Source of the DNA: Bacilli bacterium
GTDB taxonomy: Bacteria > Bacillota_I > Bacilli_A > Izemoplasmatales > Hujiaoplasmataceae
Direction: 5' to 3'
Length of the DNA: 36,964 bases
Assembly (NCBI GenBank): GCA_016935515.1
Contig: JAFGQT010000079.1
Coordinates: forward strand, 1-36,964
Below, piece after piece: positions 9,510-19,217 of the stretch (its first letter is position 1; the number at the start of each line of letters is the position of its first letter). A model generated the notes under the pieces. The model was given only the letters and a program-made list of their open reading frames with translations, was not told the DNA's origin and did not search any database. The position numbers and the translations under genes were made by a program.

Positions 9510-9808
9510 TGGAATTCATATATGAGCAAAATCGGATATTTGCAGAAGATGAAAACAAGAAAGTCTTGGCTGAGATTATTCTTCCGGACCGAGACAAAAA
9601 TCGCATGGATATCAAGCACGTCTATGTAGATGAAGAACTCAGACATCATGGCCTTGCCTCAAAGATGATGATCATGGCCTATGATTATATCAAGAGCCAG
9701 GGTAAACAAATCGTCGCTAAATGTCCATACGCGATCAGCTGGTTCAAAAAGAACCCTGAATATCAAGATATAGTGGTTAACGTCAAGACGAAAAAAATCG
9801 AATCATAG
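9509..9808 (+). CDS. GNAT family N-acetyltransferase (small, NATD1/YjdJ-like)
   Basis: Start overlaps the previous stop (TAATG). DIKHVYVDEELRHHGLASKMMIMAYDYIKSQGKQIVAKCPYAISWFKKNPEY is typical of the family. Confidence 0.85.
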   Translation: MEFIYEQNRIFAEDENKKVLAEIILPDRDKNRMDIKHVYVDEELRHHGLASKMMIMAYDYIKSQGKQIVAKCPYAISWFKKNPEYQDIVVNVKTKKIES

Positions 9809-9850
9809 TCATCTCAATTGAGGACTAGTGATCTTCTTGATATGATGATA

Positions 9851-9892
9851 AAATGGGATTGGTTCCATTAAGGCGCCAATCCCATTTAGTTT
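9851..9892. terminator. Putative terminator hairpin
   Basis: AAATGGGATTGG ... CCAATCCCATTT, 12-bp stem, between the GNAT gene (+) and a minus-strand gene. T-tract is weak. Confidence 0.55.
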
Positions 9893-10022
9893 ATTATCAT
9901 GTAGGAGAAATATATTTCGCTTCACTTGAGCCGTACTCATTATTTAGATAGAGAATTGCACAGAACCTTGCTCACCGATAGTGTCGCTCATCAGAAGATA
10001 AATCTAATTTTCATTTGTCAAT

Positions 10023-10685
10023 TCAGTGTGGCGTTTTCTGAGGATCATCAATAACGCAGAACCCAAAAACGCCAATAATGCCTGTAAATATCACTGCAGA
10101 ATAGGTGCTCAGTCGTTCAACTAAACCGAAGTATGACTGTGATACAATGTTTGATAACATAGCTCCACTGATCATGAACACAAGTGCGGTTACAGCGGAA
10201 AATGAAAGTGCATGGAGTCTCCTCTCAGACCGCCACCCACCAATCGCAATCAGGATCATCGAGATAATTGACAATAACACTACCGAGATGGTCACGACGT
10301 ATAGATGAAAGATATCCGATACCGTTCCTGCGTAGCCACTGGTTGATAGCGGAAAAAGTGCATAGCCAATATTGCTGACGAGATTCATCGATGCAAATAG
10401 ATACACGCCAACGCGAAAGAGTTTGTTCCATTTGTCTTTGACGAGTGCAACCAAAGCCATCGAAGACAGAACGCTTAGAGTGCCGTAGACATTGGATAAA
10501 CCGCCAGCAACAACTCTTGAAGGCGCATCTGAAGCTGTAAGATCACTGACTGCCTGACTCATCCAGTCATATCCGGGATAGAAAGTTCTACCGTACACGT
10601 CATGTAGAACATAGAATGCTACTGCAAATACTCCGCATAAAGCTATGTACTGCAGAAAGGTTTTCTGTTTAAATGATTTTCCCAT
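10023..10685 (-). CDS. DUF998 family multi-pass membrane protein
   Basis: N-terminal YPGYDWMSQAVSDLTASDAPSRVVAGGLSNVYGTLSVL pattern typical of DUF998; several hydrophobic helices. Confidence 0.75.
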   Translation of the reverse strand: MGKSFKQKTFLQYIALCGVFAVAFYVLHDVYGRTFYPGYDWMSQAVSDLTASDAPSRVVAGGLSNVYGTLSVLSSMALVALVKDKWNKLFRVGVYLFASMNLVSNIGYALFPLSTSGYAGTVSDIFHLYVVTISVVLLSIISMILIAIGGWRSERRLHALSFSAVTALVFMISGAMLSNIVSQSYFGLVERLSTYSAVIFTGIIGVFGFCVIDDPQKTPH

Positions 10686-10857
10686 ATTCCTGTCTCCTAT
10701 TTAATTTCGATTGAATAGACAACTAATCATGTTATTCATCACACTTGACGAAGAAGCTAATCCTTTGTATCCTGTTACTATGAACAGCCATTGAATCATG
10801 AGATGCGCGACAGAATTCAAGATCATGAATTCCCGATGAAAAATGCGGTTTCTATGC

Positions 10858-11739
10858 TTACACCGTCGTATTTGGGATTGCTTTTGATATCACACTGCGG
10901 TGGAAGAAGATAATTGTTATATAGCCAGCCGCAACAGTCAAAGCTAGAAAGATCCCGACTTCAGTCATGCGAACGGTTTCGTCTAGAAATCCTTGGACAA
11001 CTGCCATGGTCCCCACGGCAGTAAAAAGTGCAGTTCCTTTAAACAGTAGAACTGAGGTCAAAACATATCCTACAACAGTTCTTTTCGCAAGCTTATAGGC
11101 TGCAAAAAGAGACAGGGGAACAATGATTCCCAAGTCCATCACCTGGATTACAAGAGTGTGATATGTCTCGAGTCCAACTGGTTGCATAGAAGGCGATAGG
11201 GCTGGGATTATCCGTGCCAACCACATTAGGGCCAGCATTGTTCCAACCAAAACAAGAAAGACCACGGTTCGGCGTATTGGGAGTGGCAGCTTGTATATTT
11301 CCCTGATTTTGTCAGTCTTGAGGGTTATTGAAGTTCTGATGATCAAATAGCCGGACAATGACATATTCCACACATAAAGCAGAAACAACTCATTGAAATG
11401 GGATAAGAACGCATATGACATGTAAGCATACAAGGTGTAGCCAAGCAGACCAATGAAGAATAACTTTGACAATTCGCTGTTTTCCTTCAATTTTAACCAG
11501 GCGACGATAAATAGGCTTCCCCAAACAAGAATGGTGACCACATCTTGAGAGATGGCCTGAATAGCAACACTTTGTGTATCAAACCGATAGATTCCACTTC
11601 CGTGAAGCAAGAATGATTCGCCATGAATGCTTGTGACTTCAACCGGGGATCCACCAATTGAAAGAATCCCAATAATGGCGGCACTTACCACCCCTAGAAA
11701 CAATACGATACTCCAAAACTTGATGTGCTTGAAATTCAT
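10858..11739 (-). CDS. Multi-pass membrane protein of unknown function
   Basis: 293-aa ORF with several hydrophobic segments. aaggag RBS upstream of ATG. Minus-strand promoter-like TTGATG-17-TATAAT upstream. Confidence 0.8.
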   Translation of the reverse strand: MNFKHIKFWSIVLFLGVVSAAIIGILSIGGSPVEVTSIHGESFLLHGSGIYRFDTQSVAIQAISQDVVTILVWGSLFIVAWLKLKENSELSKLFFIGLLGYTLYAYMSYAFLSHFNELFLLYVWNMSLSGYLIIRTSITLKTDKIREIYKLPLPIRRTVVFLVLVGTMLALMWLARIIPALSPSMQPVGLETYHTLVIQVMDLGIIVPLSLFAAYKLAKRTVVGYVLTSVLLFKGTALFTAVGTMAVVQGFLDETVRMTEVGIFLALTVAAGYITIIFFHRSVISKAIPNTTV

Positions 11740-12001
11740 GTGTAGTAATCTCCTTCATTTCGAGTTTTATAAATGTACTTTTTTCATTATACATCAAGTT
11801 ATAGACATCATCAAGCATGAATTGATAGTGGTTCATAACCAACTGTCTTTGAAGTGTCGTACATTACTTTATATCTATTCTATCATAGACAATGAATGAG
11901 CATAATTGTTGAAGAAATAGACTAAATCCCTTTGGTCAATTAGTGATATTGGAAGAGAAATCTATGGGGAGAGTGGCAAAATTAAAAATCGATTATTTGG
12001 C

Positions 12002-12030
12002 TTGTATACTGACCCTTGTTATGGTATAAT
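12002..12030 (+). promoter_or_regulatory. Sigma-A type promoter of the rimP-infB operon
   Basis: TTGTAT (12002-12007), 17-nt spacer, TATAAT (12025-12030). Confidence 0.65.
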
Positions 12031-12054
12031 CATAGTAGCATAATGTACTATTGG

Positions 12055-12076
12055 GAGGGTCGGACCCTCTCATTTT
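12055..12076 (+). promoter_or_regulatory. Leader hairpin upstream of rimP
   Basis: GAGGGT-CGG-ACCCTC stem then TCATTTTT, between the predicted promoter and the rimP start. Confidence 0.45.
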
Positions 12077-12097
12077 TAATGAAAACGGAGGCAAACA

Positions 12098-12535
12098 GTG
12101 AAACTTGACGTTTTGAGACAACATCTGCAAGAAGTCGTCAACCGTTTGGGCTACGATCTGTATGATGTTGAATATGTTACCGAAAGAAAGCAAAACATCT
12201 TGCGTGTTCTGATCGACAATGATGCGGGTGTATCCATTGATGACTGCGTAGAGGTATCGCATGCGCTTGACCCAGTCCTTGACGAACTAGATCCGATTCC
12301 CAACGAATACAGTCTTGAGGTTGCTTCACCTGGAGCAGAAAGAAAGCTCAGAAACCCAGATGAAATCAAGAAAGCTGTCGGCAAATACGTTCATTTGGAG
12401 ACTTATGAACAGAAGATCGAGGGCGAACTGATTCGTTTTGATGGCCAGACCATCATCATTAATGACAAACATAATAAACAGGTGAGTTTTGATTACATTG
12501 AAGTTAATCATATCCGCCTGGCAATCAAATTTTAG
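12098..12535 (+). CDS. rimP: Ribosome maturation factor RimP (GTG start)
   Basis: EVVNRLGYDLYDVEYV...DDCVEVSHALDPVLDELDPIPNEYSLEVASPGAERKLRNP; upstream of nusA. Confidence 0.95.
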   Translation: MKLDVLRQHLQEVVNRLGYDLYDVEYVTERKQNILRVLIDNDAGVSIDDCVEVSHALDPVLDELDPIPNEYSLEVASPGAERKLRNPDEIKKAVGKYVHLETYEQKIEGELIRFDGQTIIINDKHNKQVSFDYIEVNHIRLAIKF

Positions 12536-12546
12536 GAGATAGAGAC

Positions 12547-13611
12547 ATGATCAGCAAAGAATTTTTCAAGGCTCTTGAGCAAGTAGCCGAAGACAGGGAC
12601 ATTTCCAAAGAGAAGATACTTGATATTTTCGGTAAAGGATTGCTCAACGCCTACAAAAAAGATTACAACGGCCAACAGAACGCGAAAGTCGTGTTTAACG
12701 AAGAAAAGGCTGAAATCCTGATTGTGGCCACATACCTTGTGGTCGACACAATTGACCCTGAAGCGGAAAAAGGCACGCAAATCACTGTCGATGAAGCCCA
12801 GGAACTGAAAAAAAACGCTAGAGTCGGCGACATCATTGAAGTCAAGATAACCCCGAAGGATTTCGGACGTTTGGCTGCTTCCAGCGCGAAACAGATCCTT
12901 ACCCAAGGTCTCAAACAACTTGAACGCGAAAGAAACTATGAGATATTCACCGAAAAAACCGGAGAAATGGTGATTGCGGAAATCGTCGCGGTCAACGAAG
13001 AATTCGTAACTTTGTATCTTGGATATGATACGGAAACATCCATTCCGGCACATGAACTTGTCGGTTCCGACTTGACTGTTGGTAATCAGATTCGGGTCTA
13101 CATCACCAAAGTTGAACAAACTACCAAAGGGCCAAAGGTCTACGTGTCACGTACCGACAGGAACTTGGTCAAGCGTTTGATGGAACAAGCCATCCCCGAG
13201 TTGCAAGAAGGCGTCATCGAAATCATGGGGCTTGCAAGGGATCCTGGAGATCGCTGCAAAGTCTGCGTCGCATCCAACAATCCCAAGGTCGATCCACTCG
13301 GAGCTTGCTTGGGTCGTAATGGCGTCCGGATCAAGGAAGTAATCGACTCTCTCGATGGGGAAAAGATCGATGTCTACAAATACAGCGAAGATCCTCAAGA
13401 ACTCGTGTCAAATGCCATCCAACCAGCAAAATCCACTGCAGTAATCGTTGACGTCAAAGAAAAAAGTGCGATTGCCATCGTTCCCGACGGCCAACTTTCG
13501 CTTGCGATCGGCAAGCGTGGACAAAATGCCAGGTTGGCGGTTCAATCCAGTGGCTGGAAGATCGACATCAAGTCCGAGTCAGATGCCATGATCCAAGGAT
13601 TAAAATTCTAA
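12547..13611 (+). CDS. nusA: Transcription termination/antitermination factor NusA
   Basis: S1 and KH domain sequence including RDPGDRCKVCVASNNPKVDPLGACLGRNGVRIKEV and LAIGKRGQNARLA. Confidence 0.97.
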   Translation: MISKEFFKALEQVAEDRDISKEKILDIFGKGLLNAYKKDYNGQQNAKVVFNEEKAEILIVATYLVVDTIDPEAEKGTQITVDEAQELKKNARVGDIIEVKITPKDFGRLAASSAKQILTQGLKQLERERNYEIFTEKTGEMVIAEIVAVNEEFVTLYLGYDTETSIPAHELVGSDLTVGNQIRVYITKVEQTTKGPKVYVSRTDRNLVKRLMEQAIPELQEGVIEIMGLARDPGDRCKVCVASNNPKVDPLGACLGRNGVRIKEVIDSLDGEKIDVYKYSEDPQELVSNAIQPAKSTAVIVDVKEKSAIAIVPDGQLSLAIGKRGQNARLAVQSSGWKIDIKSESDAMIQGLKF

Positions 13612-13627
13612 AGCGGAGGTTGCGTCA

Positions 13628-13900
13628 ATGCAAAAACCGAAGAAAATCCCATTGCGCAAATGCGTAGTGACGGGTGAAAGACTGGAAAAGAAACAACTTC
13701 TGCGCGTGGTCCGAACACCTGAAGGAGTAGTAATCTATGATCCTACAGGAAAAGCCAACGGACGCGGGGCATATGTCTCAAAAGACACAAAAGTAATCGA
13801 AAAAGCCAAGAAGACGAATATCTTGGCAAGGCATTTGGAAGTACAAATACCGGATTCACTATATGAAGAGTTGATCAGACTGGTGCAAAATGACAAATAA
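13628..13900 (+). CDS. ylxR: YlxR/RnpM family RNA-binding protein (DUF448)
   Basis: KIPLRKCVVTGERLEKKQLLRVVRTPEGVVIYDPTGKANGRGAYVSKD; syntenic position between nusA and infB. Confidence 0.93.
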   Translation: MQKPKKIPLRKCVVTGERLEKKQLLRVVRTPEGVVIYDPTGKANGRGAYVSKDTKVIEKAKKTNILARHLEVQIPDSLYEELIRLVQNDK

Positions 13901-14195
13901 TCGCTGTTTGATGACTTTGGGTCTTGCTCAGCGCGCAAGAATGACTGTTTCAGGAGAAACCGAAGTTCTTGATACAATCAAAAAGGACAAGGCAAAACTC
14001 ATTTTCTTGGCGCATGATGCTGGAGTCAACACTTCGAAACGGTTTCGCGACAAAGCTTCATTTCATGGTATTCCGATGATAGAAACTTTCGATTCGATGA
14101 CCATCAGTAAAGCTATTGGCAAGGAAAACCGCAAAGTCATCGCCGTTTTAAGCCCAGAATTTGCCAAATTGATCTTGTCTCAGCATAACGAATAG
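13890..14195 (+). CDS. ylxQ: YlxQ, L7Ae-like RNA-binding protein
   Basis: 101-aa L7Ae-like ORF overlapping the end of ylxR by 11 nt; conserved position upstream of infB. Confidence 0.88.
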   Translation: MTNNRCLMTLGLAQRARMTVSGETEVLDTIKKDKAKLIFLAHDAGVNTSKRFRDKASFHGIPMIETFDSMTISKAIGKENRKVIAVLSPEFAKLILSQHNE

Positions 14196-14213
14196 ACAGA
14201 AAGAGGTGGAAAT

Positions 14214-16088
14214 ATGGTAACCAAAAAACCTATTCCCAGGAAGAAACAAAATTTCAAGAGCAACAAACCATCAGGTAACAATTCCCAGAATCGTCCAGGT
14301 TACAAAAAGCCCACTCCAAGAGTGGAGAAACAGGCTGAAGTCATCGACAAGACTATATACTATCGCAATTCCTTGACTGTTGGCGAACTGGCGGAACAAT
14401 TGCATCGCTCAGCATCTGAAGTCATTAAAAAGCTGATGTTCATGCGTATAATGGCCTCACAGACACAAGCAGTCGATCGCGAAACGGCTGAACTTTTAGC
14501 GATGGAATATGGTTTCGAGATCAAAGACGAAGTCATAACCGACATGACCAAATATGATGAACTCCAAATTGAGGATGACCCCAAGGATCTTGTGGAAAGA
14601 CCGCCCATAGTAACCATTATGGGTCACGTTGACCATGGAAAGACGACTTTGCTTGATACGATCAGACATTCACGCGTCGTTCAGTCCGAAGCTGGCGGCA
14701 TCACGCAACATATTGGTGCTTACCAAGTAATCAGAAACAACAAAGCGATCACTTTTATCGACACTCCCGGACACGCTGCATTTACAGAGATGCGTGCTAG
14801 AGGCGCAAAAGTAACAGATATCGTTGTATTGGTTGTGGCAGCTGATGACGGTGTAATGCCGCAAACCAGAGAAGCTATCGACCATGCCAAAGCATCTAAA
14901 TGCTCGATCATCGTCGCAGTCAACAAGATGGACAAAGTAGGAGCCAATCCGGAAAGAGTCAAGCAAGAACTTGCAGATTTGGAATTGCTTCCCGATGATT
15001 GGGGCGGTGAAACACCTTTCTGCTATATATCCGCACTGAAAAACACCGGAGTTGACGAATTGTTGGACACGATCCAACTTGTTTCGGAAATGTTGGAATT
15101 GAAAGCAAATCCCAAACGCAACGCTTTAGGCACAGTCATTGAAGCCAAACTCGACAAGGGCAAAGGCCCAGTGGCAACAATACTCGTTAATAACGGCACG
15201 TTGAAAATCGGTGATACTTTCGTTGTAGGCAATACTTTCGGTAAGATTCGGGCTATGAACGACGATCTTGGCCGAACCATCCAAAAAGCAAAACCGGGTG
15301 CGGCAGTGGAAATCAACGGTTTGAACGATGTTCCGCAGGCCGGTGATCCCCTCATGGTATTTGACGATGAAAAGCTAACGCGCGACATTGCCCAAAAACG
15401 TCAAGATCGCCAGTTCAAGGAAGATCATAGTGCCCGTAAGACGGTCACTCTTGAGGAGTTTTTCCAAAAAGCCGACGGAAATATCAAGGAACTGAGACTG
15501 ATCATCAAAGCAGATACCCAAGGCTCAATTGAGGCATTTAAGGGCTCGATAGAAAAACTTAACATTGAAGGCACAGTCATTAACATCATCCGTACCGGCG
15601 TCGGAGCTATCACCGATACGGACGTGTCCCTGGCTGAAGCCAGCAATGCGATCATCATCGGATTCGATGTTCAAGCTCCGGCCAATGTTCGTGATACCGC
15701 TTCTCAAAAAGGCGTTGAAATCCGCGACTATCGTGTCATCTACGAAGCAATGAATGACATCGAGGCGGCTGCCAAAGGCTTGTTGGAACCGGTTTTCGAG
15801 AAACAGGTGATCGGCGAAGCGCAAGTGAGGGATGTTTTCCCGATCTCAAAGATTGGTACAGTGGCAGGATGCATGGTCATATCCGGCAGCATCAAGCGCG
15901 ATGCTTCAGTCAAATTGATGCGTAACGGCAAGGTTATCTATGAAGGCAAAATTGCCTCGCTCAAGCGTTTCAAAGACGATGTAAAAGAAGTCAAGCAAGG
16001 CTATGATTGCGGCATCATGATCGAGAACTACAACGACGTCAAGATTGACGACGTAATCGAAGCTTCAGTCCTGAAAGAGGTTGAGTAA
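14214..16088 (+). CDS. infB: Translation initiation factor IF-2
   Basis: G1-G4 motifs [32 protein letters not shown]2_N domain. Confidence 0.98.
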   Translation: MVTKKPIPRKKQNFKSNKPSGNNSQNRPGYKKPTPRVEKQAEVIDKTIYYRNSLTVGELAEQLHRSASEVIKKLMFMRIMASQTQAVDRETAELLAMEYGFEIKDEVITDMTKYDELQIEDDPKDLVERPPIVTIMGHVDHGKTTLLDTIRHSRVVQSEAGGITQHIGAYQVIRNNKAITFIDTPGHAAFTEMRARGAKVTDIVVLVVAADDGVMPQTREAIDHAKASKCSIIVAVNKMDKVGANPERVKQELADLELLPDDWGGETPFCYISALKNTGVDELLDTIQLVSEMLELKANPKRNALGTVIEAKLDKGKGPVATILVNNGTLKIGDTFVVGNTFGKIRAMNDDLGRTIQKAKPGAAVEINGLNDVPQAGDPLMVFDDEKLTRDIAQKRQDRQFKEDHSARKTVTLEEFFQKADGNIKELRLIIKADTQGSIEAFKGSIEKLNIEGTVINIIRTGVGAITDTDVSLAEASNAIIIGFDVQAPANVRDTASQKGVEIRDYRVIYEAMNDIEAAAKGLLEPVFEKQVIGEAQVRDVFPISKIGTVAGCMVISGSIKRDASVKLMRNGKVIYEGKIASLKRFKDDVKEVKQGYDCGIMIENYNDVKIDDVIEASVLKEVE

Positions 16089-16089
16089 A

Positions 16090-16419
16090 ATGGCGAAAAC
16101 CGATCGTTTGGAAACGCTCGTTCAGCGCGTTACTGCCGACATTATTGCCAACGAAGTCAAGGACGACCTTGGATTCATCACCATCACAGGTGTAAAGATC
16201 ACCAACGAGCTTTCCTACATGTACGTCTTCTATTCATTGCTTGGCGATGAAGCCCGGATCGCAAAGACCCAGGTAGCCTTAGATCGTGCTAAAGGTTTTA
16301 TCAAGAACCAGATAGCGCTCAGGGTAAAGATGCGAAAAGTTCCGGAACTTGTCTTCAAATATGACAAAAGTTTCACTGACGGAATGAAAGTTGACGACAT
16401 CATCAGAAACATCAAATAG
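16090..16419 (+). CDS. rbfA: 30S ribosome-binding factor RbfA
   Basis: DRLETLVQRVTADIIANEVKDDLGFITITGVKITNELSYMYVFYS; directly after infB. Confidence 0.92.
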   Translation: MAKTDRLETLVQRVTADIIANEVKDDLGFITITGVKITNELSYMYVFYSLLGDEARIAKTQVALDRAKGFIKNQIALRVKMRKVPELVFKYDKSFTDGMKVDDIIRNIK

Positions 16420-16421
16420 CG

Positions 16422-16450
16422 AACCTTGGCTTCGGCCAAGGTTTTTCTTA
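16422..16450 (+). terminator. Rho-independent terminator ending the rimP-rbfA operon
   Basis: AACCTTGGC-TTCG-GCCAAGGTT stem with UUCG tetraloop, then T-rich tail. Confidence 0.92.
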
Positions 16451-16505
16451 TGTTGTCGATTGAAAGGGAGTGATCACTTTGATATAATGGTACAGGGTGT
16501 TAACC

Positions 16506-18272
16506 ATGAACATATCGATCAAGAACAAACTTGAAACCCTCCCTGAAGCACCTGGAAGTTATCAGATGCTCGATTCGGGCAACAATATCATCTACGTCGG
16601 GAAAGCCAAGAATCTCCGCAATCGGGTGAAAAGTTACTTCACCGGCAGCCACGACCTCAAGACCCAAACGTTGGTTTCAAACATTGTCGATTTCAATTAC
16701 ATCGTGACTTCATCCGAATTGGAGGCTTTCCTTCTGGAGCTTGCCTTAATCAAGGAACACCAACCTCGGTTCAACATCATGTTGACGGATGATAAAACAT
16801 ATCCTTATATCGAGATAACGAACGAGAAATATCCTCGATTGGTCATTACCAGAAAAATATCAAAAAAAAGCAAAAATGTCTTTGGTCCGTTTCCGGACGC
16901 CTTCTCCGCAAGAGAAACATTACAGCTTCTGAATCGGATCTTTCCATTTCGCAAATGTGTCAAGATGCCGAAGAAAGTTTGCCTTTACTATCATATTGGG
17001 CAATGCCTAGGTCCTTGTGAATACGCCGTTGAACCGCAAATATATGAAGATATGATTCAGAAGGTCAAGAAATTCATGACCGGACACAACCAAGATTTGA
17101 TCCGTGAACTTGAAATGAAGATGCAGCATCATTCCCAAAACCTTGAATATGAGAAAGCCAAGGAGTATAAAGATTTGCTCAACGCCGTTGACCGGACCAC
17201 ACAAAAACAGAAGATCATCTTCAACGACCTCCGCAATCGCGATATCATCAACTATCATGTCTATGACAATTATATGTGCATTGCCATCCTGTTCATGCGA
17301 CAGGGGAAGATCATTTTTTCCGAAGCAGACATCGTAACTTTTTATTCGACGCAAGAAGAGGCGTTCATCGATTATCTTGCCCAGTTTTATGACCGGCATC
17401 TTGTACCCGAGGAAGTTGTCTTGCCTGATGCGATGGATTATTCTTTATTGAATCAAGTTCTCAACAACAGGCAATTCGTTCCACAACGTGGCAAGAAACT
17501 CCAGCTTCTAGAGATGGCAAGGCAAAACGCCGAGATCCAATTGCAGAATAACCTGCAGACCTATTTGCGCAAGCATGAAAAAACGATTGGCGCATTGGAA
17601 AAACTTGGCGACTTGATCGGTATTGACACTCCTACCAGAATCGAAGCTTTCGACAACTCCAATACTATGGGCGCGAATCCAGTATCGGCACTGGTAGTAT
17701 TCACCAACGGACTAGCGGATCGGAAGAACTACCGAAAATTCAAGGTTAAAAGCGTCAGCCAACCCGATGACTACAACACGATGAAAGAAATCATTTATCG
17801 GCGTTATCAGCGGTTGTTGATGGAAGCCGGTAAAATGCCGGATCTGATCGTGATGGATGGAGGTCTGATCCAAGTTCGGGCTGCTAGAGAGGTTTTGGCA
17901 TCGCTCAGTTTGAGTGTGCCTGTCATTGGCCTTAAAAAAGACTCCAAACACAAAACTGATGTTCTGATTGGTTTGGACGATCAAGAGTACAAACTTGATC
18001 GGCATGATCCGCTTTACATCCTCTTAAATAAGATTCAAGAGGAAGCTCACAGGTTTGCGATCACTTTCCATCGTGACAAGCAACAAAAACAGATTTATGC
18101 TTCGATACTTGACGCGATACCGAAAATCGGTTCTGTCACAAAAACGAAGCTTTTGCAAAAATATAAGACATTGGACAATATCAGGAATGCCAAGGATGAT
18201 GCTTTGCGCAGCGATGGCTTGACTCTAGAACAGATTGCCAATTTGCGAATAGCTTTGGGCGAAGCCAAGTGA
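16506..18272 (+). CDS. uvrC: Excinuclease ABC subunit C
   Basis: GIY-YIG start PEAPGSYQMLDSGNNIIYVGKAKNLRNRVKSYF; IEAFDNSNTMGANPVSALVVF; C-terminal HhH. ATG 16506 preferred to track GTG 16497. Confidence 0.96.
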   Translation: MNISIKNKLETLPEAPGSYQMLDSGNNIIYVGKAKNLRNRVKSYFTGSHDLKTQTLVSNIVDFNYIVTSSELEAFLLELALIKEHQPRFNIMLTDDKTYPYIEITNEKYPRLVITRKISKKSKNVFGPFPDAFSARETLQLLNRIFPFRKCVKMPKKVCLYYHIGQCLGPCEYAVEPQIYEDMIQKVKKFMTGHNQDLIRELEMKMQHHSQNLEYEKAKEYKDLLNAVDRTTQKQKIIFNDLRNRDIINYHVYDNYMCIAILFMRQGKIIFSEADIVTFYSTQEEAFIDYLAQFYDRHLVPEEVVLPDAMDYSLLNQVLNNRQFVPQRGKKLQLLEMARQNAEIQLQNNLQTYLRKHEKTIGALEKLGDLIGIDTPTRIEAFDNSNTMGANPVSALVVFTNGLADRKNYRKFKVKSVSQPDDYNTMKEIIYRRYQRLLMEAGKMPDLIVMDGGLIQVRAAREVLASLSLSVPVIGLKKDSKHKTDVLIGLDDQEYKLDRHDPLYILLNKIQEEAHRFAITFHRDKQQKQIYASILDAIPKIGSVTKTKLLQKYKTLDNIRNAKDDALRSDGLTLEQIANLRIALGEAK

Positions 18273-18296
18273 TATCAGGAAGAGACGAGGTTTAAT

Positions 18297-19217
18297 ATGA
18301 CACAATTTATTTGCGGACTGCTTCACGGAGTCGATGAATCAAAACGGGTACTGGCTATCAAGACAAAACATCGAGTTCGTTTTTTCTATATGGCAAAGAG
18401 CATCTTCTCGACCTTCATGAATTATTTTGGACCCGGAATTTACGTATTTATGACTGTAACAAAGGAATCAAGAACGTACAAAGGCTACCGTGTACAGAAT
18501 GTCATCAATGTCGACAAGGTCATGGAACCCAATCGTCAGAAGCCGAAACTGTTTTATGATCTTTCGATAATCAGGAGCGGCATTCGAACGATCGTCAATA
18601 CGGACAAGCCGAAGTTGTTTCTTGATCTGGAAATGTCTATGCCGCCATACAGGAACTACCAGACTTTTGTTTCTGAAGTGATTCAAGCAGGAATGGTCCT
18701 CTCTGATGATCAAGACAAACTCTTGATTGAACACGCTTTTTTCATCAAACCAAAGTTATTTCCAGATATCAGCGAACGTACGCGCAAGTTTCTCAAGATC
18801 CAACAGAATGAAGTCGATGCAGGCAAGGATTATCATGAATTTCATCGGATATTCATGGACATTCTGAGAAAATACAGGCCGACAATCTATGTTTGGGGAA
18901 AAAACGACAAACTAGAACTTAAGAAGATGAACTCTATCCATCAACTTGAGGATTTCACCGTCAAGGCTCAATTTGTGGATTTATTGCAGCTGCACAAGAT
19001 CTACTTCAACCTTAAAAACGATTTGGGCTTGTTCGCGGCTTACAACATGTATTCCACCGAAGCTCTTGATCAGCAGCGACATGATGCGTTCCAAGATGCC
19101 TCGATAACGAGAAATGTTTTTTTCTGGTTCCGTGAAGTCGCCAATGGCAGACTCGCCGTTGAACTAGGCAAGGATCTTAGCGACAAGAAGGAGAACGAGA
19201 ATGAAAACAAGAGCTGA
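18297..19217 (+). CDS. DEDDh-type 3'-5' exonuclease-like protein with an additional N-terminal domain
   Basis: Exo I-like LFLDLEMSMP, Exo II-like YVWGKNDKLELKKM, Exo III-like RHDAFQDASIT. Confidence 0.6.
   Translation: MTQFICGLLHGVDESKRVLAIKTKHRVRFFYMAKSIFSTFMNYFGPGIYVFMTVTKESRTYKGYRVQNVINVDKVMEPNRQKPKLFYDLSIIRSGIRTIVNTDKPKLFLDLEMSMPPYRNYQTFVSEVIQAGMVLSDDQDKLLIEHAFFIKPKLFPDISERTRKFLKIQQNEVDAGKDYHEFHRIFMDILRKYRPTIYVWGKNDKLELKKMNSIHQLEDFTVKAQFVDLLQLHKIYFNLKNDLGLFAAYNMYSTEALDQQRHDAFQDASITRNVFFWFREVANGRLAVELGKDLSDKKENENENKS

Noticed and set aside
2919-11960. Similar strings 'gtcaaattagtgatat' (~2922-2937) and 'gtcaattagtgatatt' (~11936-11951) in two intergenic regions
   Set aside because: Only ~12 nt in common in AT-rich DNA; not enough to claim a shared regulatory site.
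9809-12000. Mobile or accessory island around the two minus-strand membrane-protein genes
   Set aside because: No transposase, integrase, flanking repeats or tRNA seen; the opposite orientation alone is not evidence of mobility.
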